Assembly (NCBI GenBank): GCA_019914995.1
Contig: CM034139.1
Span: forward strand, 5,558,461 to 5,622,460
Length of the DNA: 64,000 bases
Reading direction: 5' to 3'
Source of the DNA: Acanthochlamys bracteata
Lineage: Eukaryota; Streptophyta; Magnoliopsida; Pandanales; Velloziaceae
The notes beneath the pieces were generated by a model, which saw nothing but the letters and a program-made list of their open reading frames with translations, was not told where the DNA came from and searched no databases. Positions 1 to 11,812 of the stretch are shown piece by piece. The position numbers and the translations under genes were made by a program. Within the stretch, counting starts at the first letter, position 1, and each line of letters begins with the position of its first letter.

Positions 1-83
1 AAGAAGGTTCTTACTTTGATCCTGGAGTTCTAAGACTACTATATTCCAGCTTGTACTAACTGCTCTCATAATATGTTGAACAG

Positions 84-3000
84 GATCTATATCAAAGGAG
101 AAAAAAGTTGATGATCTTTTCAACATCCTACTAGCTCGTGAAGATTTGGATGAAGAAAATGGGCAGGCTTTCTTGTTGGAAAGCCTCCAGATTCAACATG
201 TTGATGTCGGCAATCTGCATCTCCCTGATCTCCCCAGCTTTCAGAAGGATGAAATCAATGTTCTGGTTAATGGATCATTAAGGGAGAAGGAAGAGAATGC
301 CAATTATCCAGCTTTGCCAACCATTTTAAGTAGCCCTCTTCATGAAAATTCTGCATCTCAAAGACAATTGTCACTTAAAACACGACCAGACAAGTTGCTT
401 GATGGTGACAATCCAAGTCCAAATAGAGAATGCTCACCAAAAGGGAAGAATGTTGTATTTGAGCGTTCTGATGCTCATCATTGTGATACCACTGATGCAA
501 TTGCTAGGTATGGTTTTGTTACAGTTGGTGATGATTTAAAGAGGTCAAGCATTGGTGCCAAAGTGGGTTCACCAGTAGATAGAATGTCTAACAAAGTTGG
601 TGATATGATCAAGTCCATAAAGTCGCATAAACTTGTTTTTCTGAAAGATTCATCTGAAAATGGGAGCATAGGTTGTCAAGAAGAAGAAGACGATCAAAAT
701 GCACAGTCTATTGGAAAATTTTCTCAAAATAGAGATCAATTTGAGGGTTCTACATCATCTCCTCTTGAAACTGACTCTGGCAGTGGTATAGCTCCACTCC
801 GAGAGAGTCAATCAACTCCAATGCTGGCAAACAAAAACCGTTATATTCTAGAGAACAAATCTGACACATGGGATCTTGGATCTGGCAAAAAAGTAGAAAC
901 GAAGACCAATCGGGAACAACAATTAGTAATGCATAGCCCAGTTGATGGCGATTTCAGATATGGCCTTGATAGTGATGTTTTTGGTGATGGATATAATGGT
1001 CGTCAAGGAAAAGAGGTATATCTCTTTTCACCCTGTAGCAGCTGGATCTTATATTCATGATTCTTATACTATTTCCTTTTACCAGAATGATAATTCTCGA
1101 GTGGAGATGACAAACTCCACACAAGAAATACCTGGGCTTGAGGGTGTAATGTTAAACAAACACCCTATAGAACATTCAATCAGCTTAGTTGAAAGAGGCA
1201 TGCATTTTGACCAGAGAAAAGCAGGCAACAAGGAGGAAGTTAATTCTGCAGGCGCTGGTGTCTTTTTACATGAGGTGAGTAATGGATTTGCTTTTTGTTT
1301 TTACCCTGAATTTGTTTATTTGTCAGTAGATATGACTTGGTTATCTTTTATTTTCATTTCTGCTGCAACCATTTGAAATATATGCAATAAACTCTTTGCA
1401 GGTGGAAACTAGAATAGATCAAAGTACAGCAGAACATTGTTCTGAACTTAGCAGAGGTAGAAGCAGTGGAGATACTGATCCACTTGGACGTAATATGTCT
1501 GCAAACAAGATGGTAAGTTTTCACTGATTCTTGAAACTAGTCATGTTGTTTTGTGCAAAGTTCTCATCATAATTTTCTTGATGCAGCCTGATGTCTTGGT
1601 TCATGCAGAGCCAGGATCTCATAATGCTAATAACGTAGATGGTATGTGTTTCAATGCCTGCTTTTCTTGATTAGGCATCTACAGTATATTTGTATGTGTT
1701 GACGTCCAAAGGATTATACTCATAATGACCTTAACTTTAGTGTGTATATTTTACTTGCACAGATGGAGCTGATTATCCTGAAGCAACATCAGAAGATAAT
1801 GAGCATTTGCAAAATGCTTCCAGTACTGTGGGAGAAACTCACATGGTTAGTGAAACCAAAATCCATTTAATTTACTGAATTTAATCTGGACTCCTGGTGC
1901 TGGAGGATACTGAAAATGAACGAGTACAATGGTCATTCATGAGTTGTTTTCTGTCTGAGATATTTATGTATTGACCTTGTTCTGTAATGACTGCCTGTTA
2001 GTCTGATACGAATGGTTATTTTCTTGAACAGGAACTTCAGTCAGAATCAACAACCTTGCCTAAAAGAGGAAGAAAACGCAAGATAGTTGCACAGAGGCAT
2101 AAGAAGCAAAATGATTTAACAAGGCAAAGTCGTGCAGATACTGGTGCATCTACCAGTGACGGAAATGAGAAGTTATTGTGCATGAAGAAACAAAAGGTTC
2201 TTTCTAGAAGACAGAGTCTTGCTGGTAAATACTTCATTTCTATCACAATCACTGCTTTCATCGACAACCTAGTTATAGAACTTATAAAGTGATATTGTTT
2301 TTGTGGTATTTGAATTAGCATGAATATTGTACTATCTCTGAATAATTGCCATGATTTTCTTCTTCCTCACTAGGATCTGGTATGACATGGCAATCTGGTG
2401 TCAGGCGGAGCACCCGAAACAAGTTTAGACCTTTGCAGCATTGGCTTGGCGAGAGATTTATATATGGACGCATTCATGATAGTAAGTTCATTTGGCTTTT
2501 ACATAGATAATGCTTGGCAAGAGATTTATATATGAACGCATCCGTATAGTAAGTTCATTTTGGCTATTACACATATAATGCTTGCTTGTATCCATGGCTT
2601 TGCTGATGTTCCTACAGCAATGAGGTAACGGCAATTCTATCTTGTTTTGATATCTTTTTGCACATTTGTTTTGTTACTCTTTTATAAATGTCAGTGTAAA
2701 TAACTTCTAACTAAGGGTAAAAAGTTTGTTGGGGCCATTTTGTTCGAAAATCGAGATAGATTATGTGTAATATTGTCACATGATTTGCTTACTCAGTGCT
2801 TTCTTGGCAAAATGTTCTTTATAGATGATAATCCATTTGTTTGCCTTGGATATTGTTGTAATACTGAAATATTCAGTGTATGAGCTGGTTGGTTTGTCGT
2901 CATGAAAGGTCACATTCTGTGGAGAGCCTGAAGCATTTGAAAACTTTATTCAATTCTGTGCGTTCAAACAATATCTTTGTGCATAGTTTTTAATGTTCTG

Positions 3001-3585
3001 TCGAATGGCCATGTATTTCTCTAATTGATGAATGTACGTCATAGCTTCACTTGGAATGATATTCAAAAATAGCCAATTCATGGATTGCTGAGATGATATG
3101 ATGTCTTGATTGGTATGTTCTATCATGGATAGTAGCATTTTTAAGACAAGTTTCATGTAGCACTGAAGCATGCTAGCATATCACCAATGCCATATGTAAG
3201 GACATAGTAACAATGTATATGGTTGTATTCAGTAATTCTTCATGAGATTGGATGTTTATACAATATAGTCTATATCTCATTTGCAATTCATTCTTGTTCC
3301 ACCCTTTGCAGTGAAACTGAATGGTTTTCCTTTTCTAAGCTGCTTTTTGAGAGGATTGTTCTTTCTTTATATAAACTAGTCTCTCATTTTTATGATGCAC
3401 ACCAGTCATATCCTTATGCCACTCAATTTTTTTGTTTCTTTTCTTGAGCACATTCCCATTGTTTTACAGGTCTTGCAACTGTGATTGGTGTTAAGTATGC
3501 GTCCCCTAGTGACTCTAAATTGAAGGTGAAGTCATACGTATCTGAGGAATATGCTGAACTTGTTGCACAAGCTTCTCTATATTGA
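84..3585 (+). CDS. CENPC: Centromere protein C (CENP-C), 3' part, partial at 5' end
   Basis: Inner-kinetochore protein that binds the centromeric CENP-A/CENH3 nucleosome and recruits outer kinetochore proteins. The visible coding exons are 84-1015, 1086-1274, 1402-1512, 1587-1641, 1763-1845, 2032-2224, 2374-2481 and 3470-3585, all GT-AG with matching phase; the gene starts left of the window. The N-terminal and middle parts are long, hydrophilic and poorly conserved, as usual for this family. Identification rests on the CENP-C motif in exon 2374-2481 ([14 protein letters not shown], then [10 protein letters not shown]), preceded by the RRQSLAG block, and on the short C-terminal block ([10 protein letters not shown] ... 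VSEEYAELV) that ends plant CENP-C. The large last intron (2482-3469) carries a duplicated copy of the preceding exon end. In the motif the usual Tyr-Trp pair reads His-Trp. Stop TGA is at 3583-3585. Confidence 0.93.
2444..2579 (+). repeat. 68-bp tandem duplication of an exon/intron junction (ghost exon)
   Basis: Two adjacent units, 2444-2511 and 2512-2579, both start GCTTGGC and run through the end of the CENP-C motif exon, its GTAAGT donor and the first bases of the intron. The second unit has diverged by several substitutions and a one-base deletion just before its own GTAAGT donor. It lies wholly inside the intron. Confidence 0.85.
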
Positions 3586-4658
3586 AATCTGACTCATGTA
3601 TGCCAAGCATTGAGCATTCAAATGGTCCAATTAGCTCATGTATCTGCCATGGCATCGATGTAATGCCTCAGCACCACATCCCAGTATCCTCACTGGGGTT
3701 ACTTGTAGTTCTCCTTAGTGACCATATATGTAAAATTTCTCGCCATCATTTTGATTTGTAATGAACTTTCCTGTTGTCTTATGTATGTTGATATTTCTGT
3801 AACTATCACAATGTGGAGCTATGAAACTTTAAACACGTCCCCGTTTCTTGTACTGAACCTGTAGACTTTACTGTTTCACAAGTTAGTTACCAATTGGCAA
3901 CCTGTCGGTGTTTCTCTCCCGACAAATATGGCAGTCTTCTTCCATGGTAAAAACGCAGGAAAAAACATGTCCTGGATTTTATGCTACATATTATCGTGTT
4001 AATGTTACTATGAATGGAATTCTTTGCTGCTTCAAGTGGTCTTCCTACTTGCATTACAGACCAGAAACGTGTTGAGCAACGAGTTTCGAACTTCACCAAA
4101 ACTCATTGAGAAGATCTCAACTGAAGCAGCATTCTTAACTCTCTCTCTCTCTCTCAAAGGTTTTGCTAAGTTTCTGGTGAATCATGGAGCTCTCTTCTGG
4201 TTTTTGCCATAGACTAACAACGAACCACTTTGAATCAAATAAAACCCTTCAAAATCACTCCGCGATCTCAGAGAGGGTAATCTACTACCGTCTGTATTCA
4301 ATCTCAAAATTTGAACAAATTCACAACAACAGCAACGGAGAAAAGTGTAGCAGAAGAGAATTGGAAGCAGCTGTAGTGAATAGATGAGTGTTACCAGTGG
4401 CAGATTAGAAAACAAGAAAGAAACATATCCAGGTCAACGGTCCAACATTAAATCATGAGTGGAAAATAATATATAAAGAAGCCCTGTTACTTCTTTCCTT
4501 TCTTAGCTAGAAAAAAACATCGCAATCTTTTCCCATAACGAGCTACAAAATTTATTCCTTTCTTCGAAGTTACATTGCAATATAAATTCCATTGTGAAAT
4601 TGAAACTCAAGAACAACTTTTGTTAAATGTTGAGCTGCGTTGTTGTTTTTCTTAGTGA
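3586..4658. other. Convergent 3' ends of CENPC and the DnaJ gene
   Basis: There is no credible coding sequence here; short ORFs have no family features. The left part should hold the CENP-C 3' UTR (T-rich, to about 3.85 kb). The right part, read on the minus strand, should hold the DnaJ 3' UTR. A short CT run lies at about 4139-4155. Between the two tails I see nothing distinctive. Confidence 0.5.
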
Positions 4659-6168
4659 TCAACTGCCTAAGGTAAGCTTGATCACAGCCTTCTGTTCTTG
4701 TGTAAGCTTTGAAGGAAAATATACGTCGAACTTAATCCGTAAATTCCCTTTTCTTCCTTGTTCTCTAGCTATAGGCATTCCTTCTCTGGCAATAACTAGT
4801 TCATAACCAGGGCTTACTATGTCTGTCACAGGGATATCAAGCTCCCTTCCATCCAATGTCGTAAGGTTCACAGTTGTTCCTGAAAGTGCTTCAACAAGTG
4901 GGATCGTCTGCTGCACAACAAGATCATTACCGTCCCTTTTGTAGATATCGTGTGGCTTTTCATCAATTATGAAAACTAAGTCTGCAGGTAACTGGTTGAC
5001 ATGCTCATTCCCCTTCTCAGGAAATGTGATCTTTGTTCCCTTCTTCCATCCCGGCTTCACTTCAATTGTTAGGATCTCAGATTCTGGTATTGATCGCCTG
5101 CACTTTTGGAAAGAATTGACAGAGTTCAAGTCAAACAAAGTTTAGCTCAAGAACATGTTTGTCCAAATGAAATTCTATTGAATGAATATGGGAAAGTTTT
5201 GAAGAACTTTGTATGTTGAACACTATGCACTTGAAGTCATTCAAGCATATCTGCAAAGAAGGTAAGGTGAGAAAAGAGCAATACCCACGAGCATCAATGA
5301 CATTTCTGGAAATCTTCATCTTCCTTGTCGATCCATTATAAAGTTCTTGAAGACTGCATGGTAACTTGCTCTCTATTGTCGGAGCTTTCCTTTGATGGTG
5401 GCTTCCACCACCACCAGCACCCTCACTGTATGACCTGAAAACACTCTCAGGTCTTCCGAAACTGCTAAACATGCCACCTCCATCTGATTGGAACCTCACA
5501 GACTTTGCACGACCCATCGATGCAAATTCAAAAGGACTGCTACCAAAAAATTCAGCAAATATGTCCTCGGCATTTCGTGGATTGAACGTGTAGTCACCAA
5601 CACCACTTGAGGAACCAGGAGGAGGCATGCCTTTCAAGCCTTCTTCCCCATGTTGATCATAGACTTCTCGCTTCTTAGGATCATTAAGTACCTGAATCAA
5701 TTAGCCAAGTTGTTCAGACATGCATAAAAATAGTAAACCATAATTTTCATGGTGACAAAAGAAGCATGAAAAGGTTCTGATTTATATTCTTTTTCTGACA
5801 TAAGATTATAAGAAGCCTACAATTTCCGAGCACCATTTTCCGGTTACATGCAAGAAATTCAAGAACAAATCTACAGAGATCTGCATTGAGTACCCATATC
5901 ACTAACTATAGCGGGTACCGCCCGATATTATCAAACTATAGCATATATCATAGGCGTGATCTGGTCATCTCCATTATAAATTAAATTTTTTTTAACGAAG
6001 ACTTGCCTCATAGGCTTCTGAGATCTGCTTGAATTTGGCCTCAGCTTCTTTCTTGTTAGGATTTTTATCTGGGTGCCATTTCATGGCAAGCTTTCTGTAG
6101 GCCTTCTTAAGATCTTCATCGCTTGCGTCTCGGCTTACCTGCAACTCCTTGTAATAATCCAACCCCAT
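4659..6168 (-). CDS. DnaJ/HSP40 type II co-chaperone (DNAJB/Sis1 class)
   Basis: A cytosolic-type J-protein that delivers clients to HSP70 and stimulates its ATPase. The exons on the minus strand are 6007-6168, 5285-5691 and 4659-5097, giving 335 residues. Start ATG is at 6166-6168 ([10 protein letters not shown]); stop TGA is at 4659-4661. The J domain covers residues 1 to about 66 with HPD at 32-34 ([10 protein letters not shown]). A Gly/Phe/Ser-rich linker follows (about 75-150, with [10 protein letters not shown] and GAGGGGS), then two beta-barrel client-binding domains ([33 protein letters not shown]). It lacks the CxxCxGxG zinc finger, so it is type II, and the length fits that class. 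Intron 1 (5692-6006) starts with GC rather than GT. The gene is divergent from the PsbP-domain gene about 480 bp away. Confidence 0.95.
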
Positions 6169-6650
6169 CACCAGCCTCCAAAATCTCTTCCTTCAATATA
6201 AACAGATTACTGATAACCACATCAACAACATGGATCCGTCAAAATTTTTCTTGCAAATCAATATTGTCAAATGATCGAACACATAGCATGCATACATTCA
6301 GAAATAAGAGAAGTATTAAGATCGTTAGAAAGATCAAAACTTCGGTTGAATGAGAAAGGTTAGGTATAGTTAAAGGTTCTACATTTAGAAGAATTTCGGC
6401 TTTCTGGTATGATTGATGGCTAGAACTTGGAAGAAAGAGAAAAGACCGGGAGACACTTTTAACCCTTCGATTAACAGAACGCTGACGTGGATTTTTTCCT
6501 TAGTCTTATCAGTTAAAATTTAATTTTCTTATTTACAAAACAAAAGAAAGGAACAATTTTTGAGTGAAATTTTTCAATGGGAGTTGTTATCTTCTAATAA
6601 AGCTATTAGCTTCATCTCAATTTACAGAAGAGAAACACAGAGAGAAGAGG
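6169..6650. promoter_or_regulatory. Shared upstream region between divergent DnaJ and PsbP-domain genes
   Basis: The two start codons face away from each other across 482 bp, so both promoters and 5' UTRs must fit here, or be shared. I found no convincing TATA box and no proper heat-shock element: GAA/TTC blocks near 6391-6400 have the wrong spacing. The region is AT-rich but not repetitive. Confidence 0.4.
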
Positions 6651-6730
6651 ATGGTTGCAGCAATTCTTTCAGTTCACCACTCAACTTGTTCTTTCTCATC
6701 TCTTCTACCAACTATTAACAAGAAGTAATG

Positions 6731-6772
<42 letters not shown>

Positions 6773-9700
6773 CTTTCTATCTACATGAAGATTTGAACTT
6801 TTTCAATTTTGTTGCAGGTTTTGTGAGCAATGCTACCTAGGAAACAGAAAATTAGGATTTCAAAAGAGAATTGCTCATGTTAGTTCTTGTTGTTCTTCAG
6901 AACCCAGTGCTGGAAACAGATTGCAGAGAAGAGACTTGCTTCTTCTTGGGTTGTCTTCTTCTGCGACATCTTTCTTGTTTCCATCTCCAGGTAAACGCTT
7001 ATCTCTTACTTTGTGTAACTATAATTCCGACTGGGCGATAGAAGTGGTCTTTTGGATTCAAATCTCATGTTTATTTTCATGATTTCGGCATTTTGCTGAA
7101 TAATCTTTAAGTGGAAATTTTCGTTCGACCAAACAAATACCTGAAAGCATTAACTCAACTTTTAGCAGACAGATTAAGGTTATAAGTCCTGTCGCTGAAA
7201 TGTTGAAGTTTTAGTTAGTGATTGCTTTCTTCGACTTAAGAATATCTGCGTTTGTTACGCTTTTCTAGTTTAGATGGTATCTTCCCTCCATGCTCCATGT
7301 AGTTTTCTTTCTGATATTTTCGGAAATTGTAGTTTGTGCTGTTATTTAATCCTTACTGCCTTTTGTTTCTTTATAACTGGAATAGATTTGCATGCTGAAG
7401 TTCAGTTGGATGAAGATGTGAAGACGGCTTTGTTCGTGGATGACATAAATGCATACTCTTTTCAGTACCCTGTGGAGCTACCTAAAAGGAATTTTACCTT
7501 TAAATGGTAGTGATCCCTGCTTAAAGTTGTTAACAATGCTATTGTGGTAGATCAAGTTGTATAGGTACACACTTGGATGTTAATTTTGCTATGGAAGAAT
7601 GTTTATTTTTGTAGATCATATGAAGTATAGATCTCATTTCATAATTGTGAATTCTGAGCTACGAATATTGACAACTTAGCAATTTCCCATTAAATTGGTG
7701 ATAATATATATATGAGTGCTTGTCAGAATAAGCAGAAATGTCTTGAATCTGATGGTACACGCTTCAAGCTAAGCTGAAAATATGACTTTCTTTTGGTGGG
7801 TAAACTGTCAGCTCTAATTTAATAAAAGAATATTTGGGAGTATGCTTGTGAGCTGGTCTCATGTAAGCTTCGTTCCTCAGGTTCACCAGCCTCCAAATAG
7901 CTTATGTTGTTGTTGTTGTTTATTTTATAATCTTTGATACCTCTCATTTATAAGCATGTATGTAACCAGTATATGCATTTAGTTTGCGTCATTGGTTTCT
8001 GCTAGCAAGTTTGCATATCTGGAGGTAACTTACATCAAAAGACTTATTTTGAGATAATCTAACATTATCATCTTCATGGAGGATTGAAACCAGAAAACCA
8101 GAGAGATATTCTTCAGCTGCACCATTATCACGTAAGTTTGTTGGAATTAAGTTGCATTCCTACATCAAGCATTCCTGACTGCCTAATTATCTGAATTTTT
8201 TTTATATTCCATACAGCTGATGCAAGGCAACGAATTGTTTCTGAGCGTATTGACATAACAAACAACCTTGTCATCTCTGTCTCGGTAATATCTGGTTCAC
8301 TGTAGGTCAATCCAAAAAGAACTCACTGTATAATTTCTCTTAAGCTTTAAGATAAGATTAGTTACTTGTAATGGAGATCAATATAAAAGTTTCTTCTTTA
8401 CCAAGATTGAAGGGCTAAGCATGTGCACTATGAAAATAACTCAAGTCTACTTTCCCTTTGAATTTTAATGCAGATCGGTCCTCTCAATTCACAATTATTT
8501 AAGTCCAAAGAAAAGAAAATGTGGAATGCAAAGGATGTCGCAGACTCGATCTTGGCTGACAAGTCTGCCTTGGTATGTACTTTCTCCATCATTTGAATAC
8601 AATTATATGCAAACGACTTAACTGGTGCTGCTAGTTATTATTGAATCTTTGACATGCATTCCTTCATGCTTGCTAGGTATTCACAAGAGTGTCAGATTAT
8701 AACTCGATTGGTACTTTGTGAATGAAAAGCATCTTTGTAAATGTTGGAACTCGTATCACAGGCTATTCTACTTTTTATCTGTCAGGCAACTGAAGTTGAT
8801 TTTTTAGTATCCTGCTAATAGCATAAATTTTTTGGTTGCTTCATTATTGATCTTACCTTTTGAGTGGGTTTCATCTTCAAAGATCTACTCGTAGATACTT
8901 GAATAGACCCTTTATGAACTGTTATTAGACTGCCAAATTGTGCAACCTTTCTATTTCAGTGCGGCAACTAGATAGAACTGCTTTCGTTAATTGATTTATG
9001 AGAGGCAAAGTTCAAGTTGGCAGTCCAACTATATATGCCTTAGAAGAGACATCGATCAAGCGACAGATTACATGAGTAGTTTGGGACTTAAGTCGTTGTT
9101 CCATATGTCTGAAAGTGTTCCCAAGCTTTTCTAATATGCATTTTATCCTTTCAATCTTTCCTATTGTTTATGCTGCACTACTGTTGGTATGTGGTGTCAC
9201 ATAGGCCTTACATGTAGACACTTTCTCTGCAGCCTCTAGCTACAGACCAGCGTATGGTAGAAGGTGCTGTTTTAGATGCTCATTCTAGCGAGGTAAGCCA
9301 TGTGGTAGCCTTCTACTTTTTAATGAATGTATTCTGCAATTTTGCATTTTGCATGTTTTATTGGATTATACTCTATATTGTCATCAGGTTGATGGGGAGC
9401 CTTACTGGTACTATGAGTATCTAGTGCGGAAGTCACCTACAAAAACTGTAAGTTCTCAGACTTCTTGCTTAGTAAAAGCTCATGCACTCTCTTGAAATTT
9501 CATTTCTGGTGGTATTGCTTTATCGTGCGATTGAGCTTTTGATGGATATAGGTGCTCTCTTTCTAATAGCTACTCATATCAGGTGCAAGAATCAAATATC
9601 TATAGGCAAAATGCATCTGCCACTGCTGAGAGAGATGGTAATGTCTATTTGCTCGTTATGAACACAGTTTTGGCTAACCTAACAACTGTTCTAGATAAAC

Positions 9701-10562
9701 GTATTTTCCATATATTAATGTTGATATATTATTTCTTTGTTTTGATAGGCTATTTATATACTTTGAATGCTTCAACTCTAAGCAAGCAATGGGACACTGT
9801 AAGTTTTAACTCATTTTGTGTACCTTCATTTCTGCTGCTTTATATTTTCACAATGCTTTTGATCCAAGATAAGTGTTAGGATGCAAAATTATTCCTGTTC
9901 TTCGTAGCGTGGGGTTTAGCTTGATGGTTTTTACATGTGATATTTATGGTATGTTTGGATAGGAAAGTAATAAATAAGAATAATGAAGAGGAGTAAGCGA
10001 GAGGAGAGTACAAGAGTGAAGATGAGAGAAGATCAATAATTTACCTTAATATTGTTTGGATATATTAATACTGAGTAATAAATAGTAAATAGTTATTCTT
10101 ATTTGGTAACTGAGAAATGAGCAAGAGTAATTATAAAATGTTTGAAATATTTTTTTGTGTTTTTTTTATTAAACTAGCAGATTCTTACGTGAAACGAATA
10201 CTGATAATGAGAACTCAATCTAGAAAATTTTTATAATTTTTTAACAGCAATGTTAACTATTTTAATGACATTCATTAAATGATGAAAATTTCATTGAAGA
10301 AAATAATTTTTAATACAACAAAGATGCTAAGACTTTTGAAGGCAAAATGTGACTACAAAATTGATTTACTTACTCACCCTTGCTTTTCTATGTACTCTCA
10401 ATAACAGAGTGTTAGTCATGTAAGTGAACTTGTCACATTAAAATTGTTGTACTTTTAATGCAGATGGGACCTTATTTGCAGAAAGCAGTAGCTTCATTTA
10501 AGCTGCTCCCACCCACAAACAACTATGTCCCTCCATACAAGGACCCTTGGAGATTTTGGTAG
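6651..10562 (+). CDS. PsbP domain-containing protein, thylakoid lumen (PPD5-like)
   Basis: A lumenal relative of the photosystem II protein PsbP; family members act in photosystem assembly or stability, and the exact role here is unknown. Exons: 6651-6724, 6818-6990, 7386-7506, 8082-8131, 8217-8284, 8474-8572, 9233-9292, 9388-9447, 9583-9637, 9749-9798 and 10464-10562, all in phase, giving 302 residues. The N terminus is Ser-rich and basic (chloroplast transit peptide), followed by a twin-arginine pair at residues 62-63 in QRRDLLLLGLSSS, then a hydrophobic stretch: a bipartite signal for Tat export to the lumen. The PsbP fold follows: YSFQYPVELP, RKPERYSSAAPLSPDARQR, GEPYWYYEYLVRKSP, then NYVPPYKDPWRFW at the C terminus. 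Intron 1 contains a long CT microsatellite beside the donor. I favour PPD5 on length and sequence but cannot exclude a sister paralogue. Confidence 0.92.
6733..6768. repeat. (CT)n microsatellite in PsbP-domain gene intron 1
   Basis: An uninterrupted CT run of roughly 18 repeats starts eight bases after the GT donor of intron 1. Such a pyrimidine run could be polymorphic between accessions. Confidence 0.9.
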
Positions 10563-11812
10563 TTGTTAGCTCAGTAGCTATTGCACTCATTTTTTCTGCA
10601 ATGTGTAGGCTATTTTTTCCCCATGGACTATCTGAGTTGATTCTTGATTAGCAAATTTGCTTTCTGCAAAGTTGCAGATTATCCCTTGGTTCTCATTTAG
10701 TAAAAATTCATTTTTTTTAACTTAGTTGGTTTTGAATGCGATCATAATGCTGAATTTTAAATATATAATAACTCTACAAGTTACCCTATAAATTATGGAG
10801 TTAGGCAAGTTTTGAAAACTGAGAAACGAAGATTCGGAAACTGAGGAACGAAGATTCATTTCATCTCTTATAGAAGAATGAAAAGCAACACAGCTGATGG
10901 GCGGATTGAATCTGCCTTATAGACAGAGTACATCTTCCTTCCTAGAAGAGCTCTTGATACGATTTCAAGCACGCGATGCATGTTCAACTTTCGTAAAGGA
11001 TTTGCTGTTTACGCAGGGAGACCGAGAACGCCGGCAGGAAACGGGCGCCGGCTGAGGACATGACTGAGGAGAGCAGAAATTTGGACAAAAAAAAAACGCT
11101 CTCTGAAAACTTAAAAGTTTCTAGTATTTTAGAAACGGGAAAACATTATTGCATACTAATCCCAAAAGTATTATTATTGCGTTTAAAGGGGCTTCTGCAC
11201 TACCGTTTAAAATCCTATTTTACTTCAAGTAGTTATAATGATTAGAGTAACTTTTTAGAAGAACATTTTGGAGAATTTAGACATTTTAATTAATGAAATA
11301 TTTTAAAGTTTTATAATTTCAAAGCAAAATATAGTTACACACATACTACAATAACAAATAATAATAATATTTCTGAAAAGTTTTTCAATAATTTAGTTCG
11401 TATATATTGGTATGTTTTCTTATTTGAAATATCAAATTCATCTTTGTGCACGAAGTTCGTATGGACTCTTCAATGCGTACAAGAGGTAGCTTCTAACCAA
11501 AATAAACAGGGTTTGGGACTTGGGAAAATTAAATTTGATTATGAGGACCTTTAGTGATAATTATCGTCACAAAAGTTTTCGCAAAAACAAATTTTAGTGT
11601 TTATTATTACGTCACGTCAGAGCTGTTTCTGAAAAACCTTGAAGTTTCAGAGACGGCACGGTAGCTCCAGCACTATATAAACCAAGCCAAACCAAAACAA
11701 AACATTCTTCAGTCACTCTCTCCAACAACGGATTCAATTCAATCAAGTTTCATACCAAATTCGAAGAAGAAAATCTCTCGAAGAATCCATTAAAATTCTT
11801 CGAAATCGGTCG
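10563..11812. other. Intergenic region and promoter of the oxygenase gene
   Basis: This holds the 3' UTR of the PsbP-domain gene, then AT-rich DNA without a recognisable gene. A short ORF at 11060-11245 has no family features. The last 200 bp look like a promoter and leader for the gene starting at 11813: a TATA box at about 11674 and an ACGT-containing motif at about 11608. The leader from about 11705 is rich in CT and AAG and contains no ATG before the chosen start. Confidence 0.5.
11608..11681 (+). promoter_or_regulatory. Core promoter of oxygenase gene: doubled TGACG motif plus TATA box
   Basis: TATATAAA starts at 11674, about 140 bp before the start codon. About 55 bp upstream of it, 11608-11620 reads TTACGTCACGTCA, which on the other strand is two head-to-tail TGACG cores, a classic bZIP (TGA-factor) target. 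Factor binding is inferred, not shown. Confidence 0.55.

Noticed and set aside
6380-6405. Possible heat-shock element near the DnaJ gene
   Set aside because: GAA and TTC blocks are present but not with the required two-base spacing in alternation.
9950-10380. Possible transposon insert in the last intron of the PsbP-domain gene
   Set aside because: AT-rich and unlike the neighbouring intron sequence, but I could not find inverted ends or a match to repeat family A or B.
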